The position numbers and the translations under genes were made by a program. Below the pieces are notes generated by a model, which worked only from the letters and a program-made list of their open reading frames with translations, did no database searches and was not told the DNA's origin. A DNA stretch of 64,000 nt from Citricoccus muralis (GTDB lineage Bacteria > Actinomycetota > Actinomycetes > Actinomycetales > Micrococcaceae). Every line of letters begins with the position of its first letter. Positions within the stretch are counted from its first letter, which is position 1. Of the stretch, positions 36,795 through 45,525 are shown piece after piece. Location of the stretch: NCBI RefSeq assembly GCF_029637705.1, contig NZ_CP121252.1, positions 2,480,001 to 2,544,000 on the forward strand, given 5' to 3'.

Positions 36795-37159
36795 TGGCGC
36801 GGCGCCGTATCGACCCCGTCGAGGGCCGGGCCGCCGTCCAGGCCTGGCGCGACGCCGAGGACCCGTCCGCACTGTCCCGCTCCGTGCGCGGCACCGCGGT
36901 GCGCTTCAGCCTGGAGGAACTCGCCGCCCTGTCCCCCGGACGCTCGGTGGAGGTCCGGGTGCCACCCTTCGGCGTCACCCAGTGCATCCAGGGTCCCGAC
37001 CACACCCGCGGCACTCCGCCGAATGTCATCGAGACCGATCCGTTCACCTGGATGGCGCTGTGTCTGGGCACCCTGACCTGGGATGACGCGCTCGCTTCCG
37101 GCGCCGTCGCCGCCTCAGGGCTCCGTGCGGATCTCAGCGAGCGCCTACCCCTGTTCTGA
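36794..37159 (+). CDS. Sterol-carrier (SCP2)-like family protein, actinobacterial
   Basis: A 121-residue cytoplasmic protein resembling the short sterol carrier family proteins of actinobacteria. Segments are VRFSLEELAALSPGRSVEVR, RVPPFGVTQCIQGPDHTRGT and FTWMALCLGTLTWDDALASG; the last recalls the SCP2 region where a substrate-tunnel helix and a final strand meet. The family is often found near purine genes, as here. Biochemical function is unknown. Its start shares one base with the asparaginase stop (TGATG). Confidence 0.7.
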   Translation: MARRRIDPVEGRAAVQAWRDAEDPSALSRSVRGTAVRFSLEELAALSPGRSVEVRVPPFGVTQCIQGPDHTRGTPPNVIETDPFTWMALCLGTLTWDDALASGAVAASGLRADLSERLPLF

Positions 37160-37196
37160 ACCGCGCTTGACGTAGCCTGCATCACATTGCACACTC

Positions 37197-37907
37197 ATGT
37201 CCATGAACCTGTCAGACAGCTGGACACCTGGACAGCAACCGATCGTGCGCACCAGCGCGTCCGAAGCGGTCTTCCATGCCTTGCGCTCGTCCATTGAAGC
37301 CCAGGAAATTCCCCTCGGCGCCAAGCTGGGCTCCGAAGCCAGCCTTGCCTCGGACTACGGCGTCTCGCGCTCGGTGGTCCGTGAGGCGTTGCGCTCCTGC
37401 GCCGCTATGGGCCTGACCCGCACCGAAACCGGGCGCGGCACGTTCGTGGTGTCTCACCGCCCCACCCGCACGCTGATGCTGGGCGGCTACTCCTCGGAAG
37501 ACCTGCACGAGGCCCGTCCCCACATCGAGATCCCGGCTGCCGAGCTGGCCGCCGTCCGGCGCACCCACTACGACCTGGAGCGGCTGGCCGGACTCGTCGA
37601 GCAGATGGAACAGGAAGACGACGCCGCCACCTGGGTGGAACTCGACGCTGCTTTCCACGCCGCCATCGCCGCCGCCAGCAGCAACTCGGTGTTTGACCGG
37701 GTTGTCACCGATATCCGCGAGGCGATGAGCCGCCAGTCGGGAACCGTGAACCGGGTGAGCGGGCGCCGCGATCCCTCCAACCAGGAACATCGCGCCATCC
37801 TCGCTGCCATCGAGTCCAAGGACGCCGCCGCTGCCGGCACCGCCATGCGCGCCCACCTCGACACCGTTCAAAACGCCGTCGCCGCCAGCAACAGGAGCAC
37901 CTCGTGA
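37197..37907 (+). CDS. FadR/FCD-type GntR-family transcriptional regulator
   Basis: A 236-residue regulator. The GntR winged helix is at residues ~20-90 (AVFHALRSSIEAQEIPLGAK; LASDYGVSRSVVREALRSCA; TRTETGRGTFVV). The effector-binding FCD helical domain is at ~110-225, with WVELDAAFHAAIAAASSNSV and NQEHRAILAAIESKDAAAAG supplying the Asp/His metal ligands. A TTGACG -35-like hexamer lies about 30 bases before the ATG with no clear ribosome site, so a leaderless transcript is possible. It is coupled by GTGA to asparaginase copy 2, its likely target along with copy 1. Confidence 0.88.
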   Translation: MSMNLSDSWTPGQQPIVRTSASEAVFHALRSSIEAQEIPLGAKLGSEASLASDYGVSRSVVREALRSCAAMGLTRTETGRGTFVVSHRPTRTLMLGGYSSEDLHEARPHIEIPAAELAAVRRTHYDLERLAGLVEQMEQEDDAATWVELDAAFHAAIAAASSNSVFDRVVTDIREAMSRQSGTVNRVSGRRDPSNQEHRAILAAIESKDAAAAGTAMRAHLDTVQNAVAASNRSTS

Positions 37908-38893
37908 CCGCACTACCCCACCACGTCCCCCTGGCCGCCCAGACCCGCGGCGAACGGGTGGAATCCCTGCACTATGGATCCGCGGTGGTGCTCTCCGGAG
38001 ACTCGACGACCGTCTACGGCGACGCCGAAACCCCGTTCTATCCGCGGTCGGCCCTGAAGCCGTTGTTCGCGGTCGGGATGCTGCGGGCCGGGTTGGACCT
38101 CACCGACGAACAGATCGCCCTAGCTGCGGCCAGCCACTCCGGGTCTGAGGAACACCAGCGGGTCGCTCTCTCCACCCTCGCTACCGCCGGGCTGGGCCCC
38201 GAGCACCTGGACAACTCCATCGACCTGCCCTACGGCACTGCAGAGCGCGCCGCCTGGTTGGCCGCCGGACACGGCCCCACCCAGCTGGCGCAGAACTGCT
38301 CCGGTAAACACAGCGCCCTGGTCGCCCTGTGCCGCCTGCACGGCTGGCCCGTGGAGGGCTATCTAAGCCAGAATCACCCGGTATACCGACTGCTCACCGA
38401 CACGGTCATCGAACTCACCGGTGAAACTCCCGCGCACATCAGCACCGATGGCTGCGGAACCCCCGTGCACGCCCTGACCCTGCCGGCGCTGGCCCGCGGC
38501 TTCGCCCGACTAGCCGCCGCCGACGCCGACACCCCCGAGGGCCGGGTTGCCGCAGCGATGCGCGCCCACCCCGAGCTGGTGGCCGGCGAGGGCCGCGATG
38601 TCACCACCGTAATGCGCACCCTCGACGGCGCGGTCGCCAAAGACGGATTCGAGGGCATCCAAGCACTCGCCCTGGCCGACGGCACCGCTGTGGCCCTCAA
38701 GATCGCCGACGGCGCCGACCGCGCCCGAATGCCAATCACCCTAGCCCTGTTGGCTGAGCATCCCACCCCCGTGGCTCACCAGCTGGATTCCCCCGCCCTG
38801 ACCGACGTCCTCGCCCCACCGGCCTTCGGTGGCGGCCAGATCGTCGGCCGCTTACGCGCCCTGCCCCGCACCGCGCGCACCGTCCGCCACTGA
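37904..38893 (+). CDS. Asparaginase (asparaginase-II superfamily), copy 2
   Basis: A 329-residue paralogue of the enzyme at 35796. It retains FYPRSALKPLF, AAASHSGSEEHQRVAL, QNCSGKHSALVAL and STDGCGTPVHALTL, so both copies keep the active-centre landmarks. The GTG start overlaps the regulator stop. An asparagine-permease relic lies 115 bases downstream, suggesting an ancestral regulator-asparaginase-permease operon. The two copies differ widely, so this is not a recent duplication. Confidence 0.88.
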   Translation: MTALPHHVPLAAQTRGERVESLHYGSAVVLSGDSTTVYGDAETPFYPRSALKPLFAVGMLRAGLDLTDEQIALAAASHSGSEEHQRVALSTLATAGLGPEHLDNSIDLPYGTAERAAWLAAGHGPTQLAQNCSGKHSALVALCRLHGWPVEGYLSQNHPVYRLLTDTVIELTGETPAHISTDGCGTPVHALTLPALARGFARLAAADADTPEGRVAAAMRAHPELVAGEGRDVTTVMRTLDGAVAKDGFEGIQALALADGTAVALKIADGADRARMPITLALLAEHPTPVAHQLDSPALTDVLAPPAFGGGQIVGRLRALPRTARTVRH

Positions 38894-39008
38894 CACCTCT
38901 GGCACCTCTCTGGCCTTTCTGATTTCTGATCCCCGACTGAGGTGCGCCCGGCATACCGCGGGCTGATCGTCGACCCCGATTCACCATCCTGCACAAGATT
39001 CTCACCCC

Positions 39009-39343
39009 ATGTCCTCCAACGACGCCTACCCGACGACGGTGAACATGGCGACCTATCTCGCTGGGCAGCCGCCGCTGGACGCTCTCGAGCAGCTGGAGCA
39101 GTCCTGCCGGGCGAGGACCACCGAGATCAACTTGGGCGCCACCGCCCGAGAGTTCTTCGGTGAGAAAGCAGCTTTCGCCACCCACTGGCTGTACTGGTTG
39201 AACGGGCGATGCCTGCCATCGTCAATATCACCGCCATCGCCCTCTACATGATCTTCTCCGGCAAGGCTGAGCGCCCCGCCCTGGCCGCGCAGCCGGCCGG
39301 CGGCGAGGGCACCGAAGACGACGCCGACCAGACGCGCGTCTGA
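39009..39343 (+). pseudogene. Remnant of an AnsP-like L-asparagine permease
   Basis: The 39009 frame reads AREFFGEKAAFATHWLYWLN, which closely matches the third-helix region of AnsP (E. coli: AREFLGEKAAYVAGWMYFIN as I recall it). Immediately after, the match continues in another frame as AMPAIVNITAIALYM, the AnsP NWAMTGIVDITAVALYM segment. A single base appears lost at about 39203, in the Trp codon. The frame then runs into FSGKAERPALAAQ and a polar tail ending at TGA 39343. Most of the ~480-residue transporter is deleted. The first ~45 codons do not match AnsP. Confidence 0.75.
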
Positions 39344-39377
39344 CGCACCGGTGAACTCTGGCTAGACTGGGGGCACT

Positions 39378-39785
39378 ATGTCGCGTTCTGCTTCAAGCAC
39401 CCCGGACGACCCCGGTCAGCCAGAGTCCCCCACCCCCTCGGATCCCACGCAGCTGGTGCTGCGTCGGGCCCCGCGTCTCAGCGTCTTCCTTATCGGCGGC
39501 GCCCTGCTCGGGGTCATCGCGGCACTGATCCTCAACGGCACCCAAGAGCCTAACCCGGACTTCGTGGAGGAGTCCGCACTGGGCTTCTTCATGGTCACCC
39601 TAGCGGTGCCCGGTCTCGCCCTGGGTGCGCTGGCCTGGCTGTTGGTCGATCGCCGTTCAAAGAAACGCGCCCGCACCGTCTACGCCGAACCCACCACCGA
39701 CTACGACAACGCCGATTTCGCCCTCGGCAGCACCGATCTCGACGAGCTGCGACGTCAGTCCCGAGAGCGCGACGCAGAGCAGTAA
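39378..39785 (+). CDS. Two-helix membrane protein of unknown function
   Basis: A 135-residue protein. A Ser/Pro/Asp-rich N-terminus precedes two hydrophobic helices, SVFLIGGALLGVIAALIL and GFFMVTLAVPGLALGALAWL, separated by an acidic loop (NGTQEPNPDFVEES). The cytoplasmic tail is charged (DDRRSKKRAR-like, then LDELRRQSRERDAEQ). Proteins like this are common beside purF in related actinobacteria as far as I recall, but no function is known. GGGGG precedes the ATG at short distance. Confidence 0.7.
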   Translation: MSRSASSTPDDPGQPESPTPSDPTQLVLRRAPRLSVFLIGGALLGVIAALILNGTQEPNPDFVEESALGFFMVTLAVPGLALGALAWLLVDRRSKKRARTVYAEPTTDYDNADFALGSTDLDELRRQSRERDAEQ

Positions 39786-39808
39786 CATAGGGAGTCGGAC
39801 CCTATGTT
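39784..39808. promoter_or_regulatory. Perfect inverted repeat between the membrane protein and purF
   Basis: AACATAGGG-N7-CCCTATGTT, nine perfect base pairs, starting within the stop codon of the upstream gene and 72 bases before the purF GTG. It could be an intrinsic terminator (no T-run) or an operator in the purF promoter region. Confidence 0.6.
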
Positions 39809-39879
39809 CGTGTGGTCCGGCAGCATCAACAGCACTTCAGCAACCACCAGCACCCACAGCATCACAAGGAGCCACTCAC

Positions 39880-41394
39880 GTGTGTGGAATCGTTGGCCAT
39901 GTCTCGGCCGGTCCCGTAAACCAGCAGGTTTACGACTCTCTGCTCCTGGTCCAGCACCGCGGCCAGGACTCCACCGGCATCGCGACGGCGGATGGGCGCA
40001 CCCTGCACCAGTCCAAGAAGTCCGGTCAGGTCCGCGAGGCCTACCGCACCCGTGACATGCGCGAACTGCTGGGAAACATCGGCCTCGGCCACGTCCGCTA
40101 CGCCACCAAAGGCCACGCCACCAACCTGGACGAGGCGCAGCCGTTCTATGTGAACGCCCCCTACGGCATCGTGCTGGTGCACAACGGCAATCTCACCAAC
40201 ACCCGCGAGCTGACCCAGCAGATGCGCGAGCGTGATTTCCGCCATCTGAACTCTTCGTCCGACACCGAGCTGCTGCTCAACGTGCTGGCTTCCTCTCTGC
40301 AGGACAACGTGGGCAACCGTCACCTCGACGCCGACGCCATCTTCGAGGCCGTCACCAAGGTCCACTCCCGGATCCGCGGCGCCTACGGCGTCATTGCGCT
40401 GATCGCCGGCCACGGCCTGCTCGCCTTCCGCGACCCGCTGGGCATCCGCCCGCTGGTGCTCGGCCGCCGTCAGGTCACCGAGGAGATCGCCGAAGCAGCC
40501 CGCACCTATCGCGAGACCCACGGGCTCTCCGACGAACTGCCCGAGCAAGAATGGGTGGTCGCCTCCGAGTCCCTGGTGCTGGAGGCCGGCGGCTACGAGG
40601 TCGTCCGCGAGATCGCCCCCGGCGAGGCAGTCTTCATCGACGAGGCCGGACGCATGCAGTCCCAGCAGTGCGCCACCGACACCTCCCTGGTTCCCTGCGC
40701 CTTCGAGTACGTCTACCTGGCCCGCCCCGACTCGGTGATGAACGGCATCTCCGTCTACGAGGCCCGGCTGCGCATGGGCGAGAAACTCGCCCAGACCGTG
40801 CGCAAGCACGTTCCCGACGACGATTTCGACGTGGTCATGCCCATCCCCGATTCTGCTCGACCCGCCGCCCTGCAGGTAGCCCACACCCTGGGCAAGGAGT
40901 ACCGCGAAGGTTTCTACAAGAACCGCTACGTCGGCCGCACCTTCATCATGCCCGGCCAAGAGGTCCGCCAGAAGTCGGTGCGACAGAAACTCAACGCCAT
41001 GCGCTCCGAGTTCGAGGGCAAGAAGGTGCTGATCATCGACGACTCCATCGTCCGCGGCACCACCTCCAAACAGATCGTGGAGATGGCCTACGAAGCAGGC
41101 GCGGTGAAGGTCGCCTTCGCCTCCGCCGCTCCCCCGGTCCGCTACCCACACGTCTACGGCATCAACATGCCCAACGCCGAAGAACTCGTGGCCCATAACC
41201 GCAGCGTGGAGGACGTCCGCAAGATCCTCGGTTGCGACCACCTCGTCTACCTGGGCGTGGAGGACATGGCCGAGGCCATCATGGCCGACACCGACTGGGA
41301 CGGCCTGGAGATGTCCTGCTTCACCGGAGAGTACGTGACCGGCGACGTCACCGAGGAATACCTGGAATTCGTCGCCGGCGATCAAGAGTCCTGA
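39880..41394 (+). CDS. purF: Amidophosphoribosyltransferase
   Basis: First committed enzyme of purine synthesis, converting PRPP and glutamine to phosphoribosylamine; 504 residues. Translation starts at GTG 39880 (AAGGAG eight bases upstream), so the processed N-terminus is CGIVGHVSAG with Cys as the glutaminase nucleophile. LVQHRGQDSTGIA and GHVRYATKGHAT belong to the glutaminase domain. The PRPP-binding loop is KKVLIIDDSIVRGTTSKQIV. A longer frame to 39625 runs through the previous gene and is rejected. purM follows after 59 bases, probably in one transcript. Confidence 0.97.
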   Translation: MCGIVGHVSAGPVNQQVYDSLLLVQHRGQDSTGIATADGRTLHQSKKSGQVREAYRTRDMRELLGNIGLGHVRYATKGHATNLDEAQPFYVNAPYGIVLVHNGNLTNTRELTQQMRERDFRHLNSSSDTELLLNVLASSLQDNVGNRHLDADAIFEAVTKVHSRIRGAYGVIALIAGHGLLAFRDPLGIRPLVLGRRQVTEEIAEAARTYRETHGLSDELPEQEWVVASESLVLEAGGYEVVREIAPGEAVFIDEAGRMQSQQCATDTSLVPCAFEYVYLARPDSVMNGISVYEARLRMGEKLAQTVRKHVPDDDFDVVMPIPDSARPAALQVAHTLGKEYREGFYKNRYVGRTFIMPGQEVRQKSVRQKLNAMRSEFEGKKVLIIDDSIVRGTTSKQIVEMAYEAGAVKVAFASAAPPVRYPHVYGINMPNAEELVAHNRSVEDVRKILGCDHLVYLGVEDMAEAIMADTDWDGLEMSCFTGEYVTGDVTEEYLEFVAGDQES

Positions 41395-41453
41395 GCCCTT
41401 CCGAGAAGACTGACACGACCCCGCTGACGCAGACGCAGAAACCGAGGCACATC

Positions 41454-42635
41454 ATGACGCAGCAACCAGATTCCGCCCCCATCACCTACGCCGGCGCCGG
41501 AGTCGACGTCGAAGCCGGCGACAAGGCCGTCGAGCTGATGAAAGAGGCCGTGAAGGCCACGCACTCCGCATCCGTCGTAGGCGGCTTCGGCGGCTTCGCC
41601 GGCATGTGGGATGCCTCTGCACTGACCCGCTACACCCAGCCGCTGCTGGCCACCTCCACCGACGGGGTGGGCACCAAGGTCGCCATCGCGCAGGCACTCG
41701 ACATCCACGACACCATCGGCCAGGACCTGGTGGGCATGGTCGTCGACGACATCGTCGTCATCGGCGCCGAGCCGCTGTTCATGACCGATTACATCGCGTG
41801 CGGGAAGGTCGTTCCCGAGCGCATCGCCGACATCGTCCGCGGCATCGCCGAGGGCTGCCGCCTGGCCGGTACCGCCCTGGTGGGCGGGGAGACCGCCGAA
41901 CACCCCGGCCTGCTGGGTGAGCACGAATACGACGTCGCCGGAGCCGCCACCGGCGCGGTCGAAGCCTCCGAGGTGCTGGGCCCGGAGCGAGTGCGCGCCG
42001 GCGACGCGGTCATTGCCATGGCCTCCTCCGGCATCCACTCCAACGGCTACTCCCTGGTGCGTCGCATCATCGCCGAACGCGACTGGGCGCTGGACCGCCA
42101 GGTCCCCGAGTTCGGCCGCACCCTGGGCGAGGAACTGCTCGTCCCCACCCGCATCTACTCCAGCGACTGCCTGGAGCTCACCCGTCACCTCAACGGCGAC
42201 GCCCGCACCGGCGCCTCCGCCGCGGTCACCACCGCCTCCGGCGAACCCGCCATGCACGCCTTCTCCCACGTCACCGGCGGCGGGCTGGCGGCCAACCTGG
42301 CCCGCGTCCTGCCTCAGGGTCTGATGGCCACCGTGGACCGCACCACCTGGTCGCTGCCCCCAGTGTTCTCCGTGCTTGCCGAACTGGGACAGGTGCCCCA
42401 GCCCGATCTGGAGCGCACCCTGAACCTGGGTGTCGGCATGATCGCCGTCGTGGACGCCGAAGCAGCCGAGGAGACCCTGCGCTGGCTGAACGCCCGCGGG
42501 GTGGACTCCTGGCATTTGGGCACCGTCTCCGAGATCGACGCCGCCACCGCACCGACCACCAGTGTGGACTACGTGCAGGGTGCCAAGGGCGTCGACGGCG
42601 GGGCCGTGCTCATGACAGGCGCCTACGCAGGCTGA
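41454..42635 (+). CDS. purM: Phosphoribosylformylglycinamidine cyclo-ligase
   Basis: Closes the imidazole ring (FGAM to AIR) in purine synthesis; 393 residues. Motifs are TYAGAGVDVEAGDKAVELMK, VGGFGGFAGMWD, STDGVGTKVAIAQ, VDDIVVIGAEPLFMTDYIA, VGGETAEHPG and SSGIHSNGYSLVR. The ATG at 41454 is preceded by GAGG at a suitable distance; an earlier in-frame start (41232) would lie within purF. A weak hairpin, CCGAA-CTCG-TTCGG (42645-42658), follows the stop. Confidence 0.97.
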   Translation: MTQQPDSAPITYAGAGVDVEAGDKAVELMKEAVKATHSASVVGGFGGFAGMWDASALTRYTQPLLATSTDGVGTKVAIAQALDIHDTIGQDLVGMVVDDIVVIGAEPLFMTDYIACGKVVPERIADIVRGIAEGCRLAGTALVGGETAEHPGLLGEHEYDVAGAATGAVEASEVLGPERVRAGDAVIAMASSGIHSNGYSLVRRIIAERDWALDRQVPEFGRTLGEELLVPTRIYSSDCLELTRHLNGDARTGASAAVTTASGEPAMHAFSHVTGGGLAANLARVLPQGLMATVDRTTWSLPPVFSVLAELGQVPQPDLERTLNLGVGMIAVVDAEAAEETLRWLNARGVDSWHLGTVSEIDAATAPTTSVDYVQGAKGVDGGAVLMTGAYAG

Positions 42636-42679
42636 TTCATCGTCCCGAACTCGTTCGGAGCGTTGTCAGCCCCAGCGGC

Positions 42680-43195
42680 TCACGATTGCATTGACGCGGG
42701 CCCGCGCCCAGTCAGCGCATATTCAGTCCCATCGGATCGACGCTCGACCAATTCGTAATCGACGAGGTAGCGGCGCAGTACGGCAACATCCTGGGAGAAA
42801 GGACGGAGCCTGTCGTTGACTTGACGTTCGGTCAGGACCTCGTCCGCAGTGAATACCTCGCTCGCCACCCAGGCCAGCAATTCACCTCGTTCTTCGAGGT
42901 TCGCGGGGTACTGCAGAATCCGCTTCCCGTCTACGAATCGCTCACGCCCCTGGCGCGTCGGGACATGCGTGGACTCGAGAACTTTTCGGAAGACATCCGG
43001 CACGAAGGCCTGTGTTTCCGGATCCACCATGCCGCTGTCTACCAGCGCTTTGGTCACTTTTCGCCGCTTCGACGGCGAGAGGTCAGCGATCGCAGACTCG
43101 ACAGTCGCACCAAGCATGATTTCTGCCGCCACACGACGGGAGTCTGCATTGGCGAAAACGGAGATGAGGGGCCGCCACTGGTTTTGAGTATCCAC
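42680..43195 (-). CDS. DUF2087-containing putative transcriptional regulator
   Basis: A 171-residue protein. The N-terminal half is helical and may bind DNA (SPSKRRKVTKALVDSGMVD). The C-terminal ~75 residues fit DUF2087: RILQYPANLEERGELLAWVA, VLTERQVNDRLRPFSQDVAV and LRRYLVDYELVERRSDGTEY. In other bacteria DUF2087 follows metalloregulatory or helix-turn-helix domains. No ligand residues can be assigned. It points towards purM and is separated from cysK by 77 bases. AT content is somewhat higher than that of the purine genes. Confidence 0.75.
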   Translation of the reverse strand: MDTQNQWRPLISVFANADSRRVAAEIMLGATVESAIADLSPSKRRKVTKALVDSGMVDPETQAFVPDVFRKVLESTHVPTRQGRERFVDGKRILQYPANLEERGELLAWVASEVFTADEVLTERQVNDRLRPFSQDVAVLRRYLVDYELVERRSDGTEYALTGRGPASMQS

Positions 43196-43272
43196 GTCGG
43201 TTCGATCCTTGCTGCGCTATCTGGTCCCTTCGAATACTACGACGTGAAGCAATCGGCGATGTGAGCGCGGGG

Positions 43273-44223
43273 TCAGCGTGCGTGGTCGAACAGTTCCGAT
43301 GAGAGATAGCGTTCGCCGGTGTCCGGAAGCACCGTCACAATGGTCTTGTTCGCGTTTTCGGGGCGGGCCGCCAGCTCGCGAGCTGCGGCGAGCGCCGCGC
43401 CCGAGGAAACCCCGACGATCAGGCCCTCTGTTGCGAGAGCCTCGCGGGCCACATCGAGCGCGTGATCTTGCTGCACGCCGATGATCTCATCGGCGATCTC
43501 GATCTCGAGCACCGGCGGGAAACCATTGCCGCCGATGATGCCCTGGATCTTGTGGGGCTGGAATTCGCCGCCCGCTAACACCGGTGCCTCCGCGGGTTCA
43601 ACGGCAACCACGCGCACCTCGGGGTTCTGCGACTTCAGGTACCGGCCCGTGCCCGTCAGGGTACCGCCCGTGCCTACGGTGGCGACGAAGATGTCGACCT
43701 GGCCGCACGTATCGTGCCAGATCTCCGGGCCCGTGGTGCGCTCGTGCACCTCGGGATTCGCGTCGTTGCCGCCCTGCCCCGACAAGAACGCTCCGGGCAA
43801 CGTGTCGAGAATGCGGCCGGCCTCCTCGTTGGCGCCAGCCATCGCCGTGTGGCCCGGCGTCAGCACCAGCTCGGCGCCGAGAGCCTTCAGTAGGGTGCGC
43901 CGTTCGAGCGAGACATCGTCGGGCATCACGATGATCACCCGGTAGCCTTTCACAGCACCGATCCAGGCGAGTGCGATTCCCGTGTTGCCGCTCGACGCCT
44001 CAAGGATGGTGCCGCCGGGTTGCAAACGCCCGTCCGCCTCTGCCGCCTCGATGATCGAGAGCGCGGTGCGGTCCTTCACGTTGGCCGCGGGATTCTGTGA
44101 TTCGAGCTTCGCCAATACCCGCGCTCCGCCAGCGGGCACCACCCGGTTGATCTGCACCAAGGGGGTGCGCCCCACAAGTTCGGTGAGGTCCGCGGCGATT
44201 TTCGGCCGCGCGTGTTCTGACAT
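43273..44223 (-). CDS. cysK: O-acetylserine sulfhydrylase (cysteine synthase A)
   Basis: PLP enzyme that makes cysteine from O-acetylserine and sulfide, 316 residues. NPAANVKDRTALSII contains the PLP lysine and EASSGNTGIALAWIGA the substrate loop. VGTGGTLTGTGRYLK binds the PLP phosphate, and VGVSSGAALAAA is the C-terminal phosphate/Ser motif. It is the last gene of a three-gene sulfur operon (sulfurtransferase, thiosulfate transporter, cysK), 15 bases after the transporter. Codon choice in this block differs somewhat from the purine genes, hinting at acquisition as a unit. Confidence 0.95.
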   Translation of the reverse strand: MSEHARPKIAADLTELVGRTPLVQINRVVPAGGARVLAKLESQNPAANVKDRTALSIIEAAEADGRLQPGGTILEASSGNTGIALAWIGAVKGYRVIIVMPDDVSLERRTLLKALGAELVLTPGHTAMAGANEEAGRILDTLPGAFLSGQGGNDANPEVHERTTGPEIWHDTCGQVDIFVATVGTGGTLTGTGRYLKSQNPEVRVVAVEPAEAPVLAGGEFQPHKIQGIIGGNGFPPVLEIEIADEIIGVQQDHALDVAREALATEGLIVGVSSGAALAAARELAARPENANKTIVTVLPDTGERYLSSELFDHAR

Positions 44224-44238
44224 GGTGATTCCCTACGT

Positions 44239-45525
44239 CTAGTTGTATGCGGTGGGGTTCGTGCGTCGGTGCAGCCCCAGCTTGAAGGAGACGCCCGCGG
44301 CCGCGAACACCGCGATCCCGAACACCCAGCCCGAGAGCGCCATCGCCTGTGTGCCCGAAAGCAGCACGCCAATGGTACAGCCCAGGCCGATCATCGAGCC
44401 CCAGCCGAGCAAGACGCCACCCAGCAGCGCGGTCGATGAGTTGAGCACGGTCGTGCGCTCGGCCTTCACGCGTCGCCCGAGCAGCGCCATGACGAGCGAT
44501 GCCGAGAAAATGCCGAGAATGAGCCAGCCGTTCGTGGTGATCGTGTGCACCACAACAGCGACGCAGCCAGCGAGACGCTCGTCGAGGCCCGGCATGAAGC
44601 TCGGCAGCAAACCGTGGTCCGTCATCTGCGTGCGCGTGAGCGATGAGATCTGACTCGTAACGCCCAGCGGCTGATCCTTGTAGTAGGCGAGCACGGCGAT
44701 GAGGCCGACCGCGGCGCCCGTCACGAGTGCCGGCCAGCGGGTGAAGAAGAGCGATCTGCGGATCTCGGTTCCATCGATCGTACGAGCGGGTCGGGCCTGC
44801 ACCCGCGGGTTCCACTTCAGCAGCCAGATGCCGAGGCCCGCCAGCACCGCGAGCTGCAGCACTACGGAGACCGTGTAGCCGTTGCCCGACGGCAGCCACG
44901 GCACGGGCGCGCCGAGGATGAACGCTGAATAGATGACGTCCCACGACAAGAAGCCGGCACCGAAGCCGAGCACGACGCCGATGAGGGCCGGGATCGACCG
45001 CAGGTGGCCCTGGGGCAACCGGTAGAGGTGGCCTGCGATGCAGCCGCCCGAGATCACCATGCCGACGCCGAAGGCGAGGCCGGCAACGACGAGCGCGACC
45101 GAGACCGGCGCGATATGAGCGTCCTCCGGTATCTGGTTGCCGGTGGGGTTCGGGATCCGCATGCTGAAGATCACCGCATACCCCAGCGTGCCGACCGCGA
45201 TCGAGACGAGCACCGCATACAGGCCGCGCGAGTTCCTGTTCTCGAAGAAGTCCCGGAAGATACAGAAGAAGCAGTAGCGGCCGCGTTCGAACAGGATACC
45301 GAGCCCCGCGCCGACCAGCAGGATGAAGGCTGCATTCTGGCCGCCGACGCCCTCGCCGCCGATGGCGGCGAGCCAGCTCGCGGTGCCTAAAAGCGCCGCG
45401 GCGACCGCCAGCGCGATGATGGTACGAATCGTATCGCCGCGCGTCCATCCCAGCGCGGCTTCGGCGGTCACCGAGGAGTCTGTTTCTTCAGTGACCGCCG
45501 AGGTGGTTGTTGTCGAGCAGGTCAC
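44239..45525 (-). CDS. YeeE/YedE-family (TsuA-like) thiosulfate/sulfur transporter
   Basis: A 428-residue membrane protein with about 9-11 hydrophobic helices. The family cysteines are in RYCFFCIFRDF, VISGGCIAGHLYR and GLGCTIGVLLSG; in TsuA these line the thiosulfate path. The GTG at 45525 overlaps the sulfurtransferase stop (GTGA) and gives MTCSTTTTSAVTEETDS; a start nearer TAEAALGW is possible. Thiosulfate import is inferred from the family and from the flanking sulfurtransferase and cysK. Confidence 0.88.
   Translation of the reverse strand: MTCSTTTTSAVTEETDSSVTAEAALGWTRGDTIRTIIALAVAAALLGTASWLAAIGGEGVGGQNAAFILLVGAGLGILFERGRYCFFCIFRDFFENRNSRGLYAVLVSIAVGTLGYAVIFSMRIPNPTGNQIPEDAHIAPVSVALVVAGLAFGVGMVISGGCIAGHLYRLPQGHLRSIPALIGVVLGFGAGFLSWDVIYSAFILGAPVPWLPSGNGYTVSVVLQLAVLAGLGIWLLKWNPRVQARPARTIDGTEIRRSLFFTRWPALVTGAAVGLIAVLAYYKDQPLGVTSQISSLTRTQMTDHGLLPSFMPGLDERLAGCVAVVVHTITTNGWLILGIFSASLVMALLGRRVKAERTTVLNSSTALLGGVLLGWGSMIGLGCTIGVLLSGTQAMALSGWVFGIAVFAAAGVSFKLGLHRRTNPTAYN

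Noticed and set aside
39862-41385. 507-codon minus-strand frame opposite purF
   Set aside because: Same shadow effect; composition is unlike a protein and purF motifs are complete on the other strand.
42645-42658. CCGAA-CTCG-TTCGG hairpin after purM as a terminator
   Set aside because: Only five to six pairs and no T-run; too weak to list as a terminator.
44000-45448. 482-codon minus-strand frame overlapping the transporter and cysK
   Set aside because: Arg-rich out-of-frame reading of two well-supported genes.
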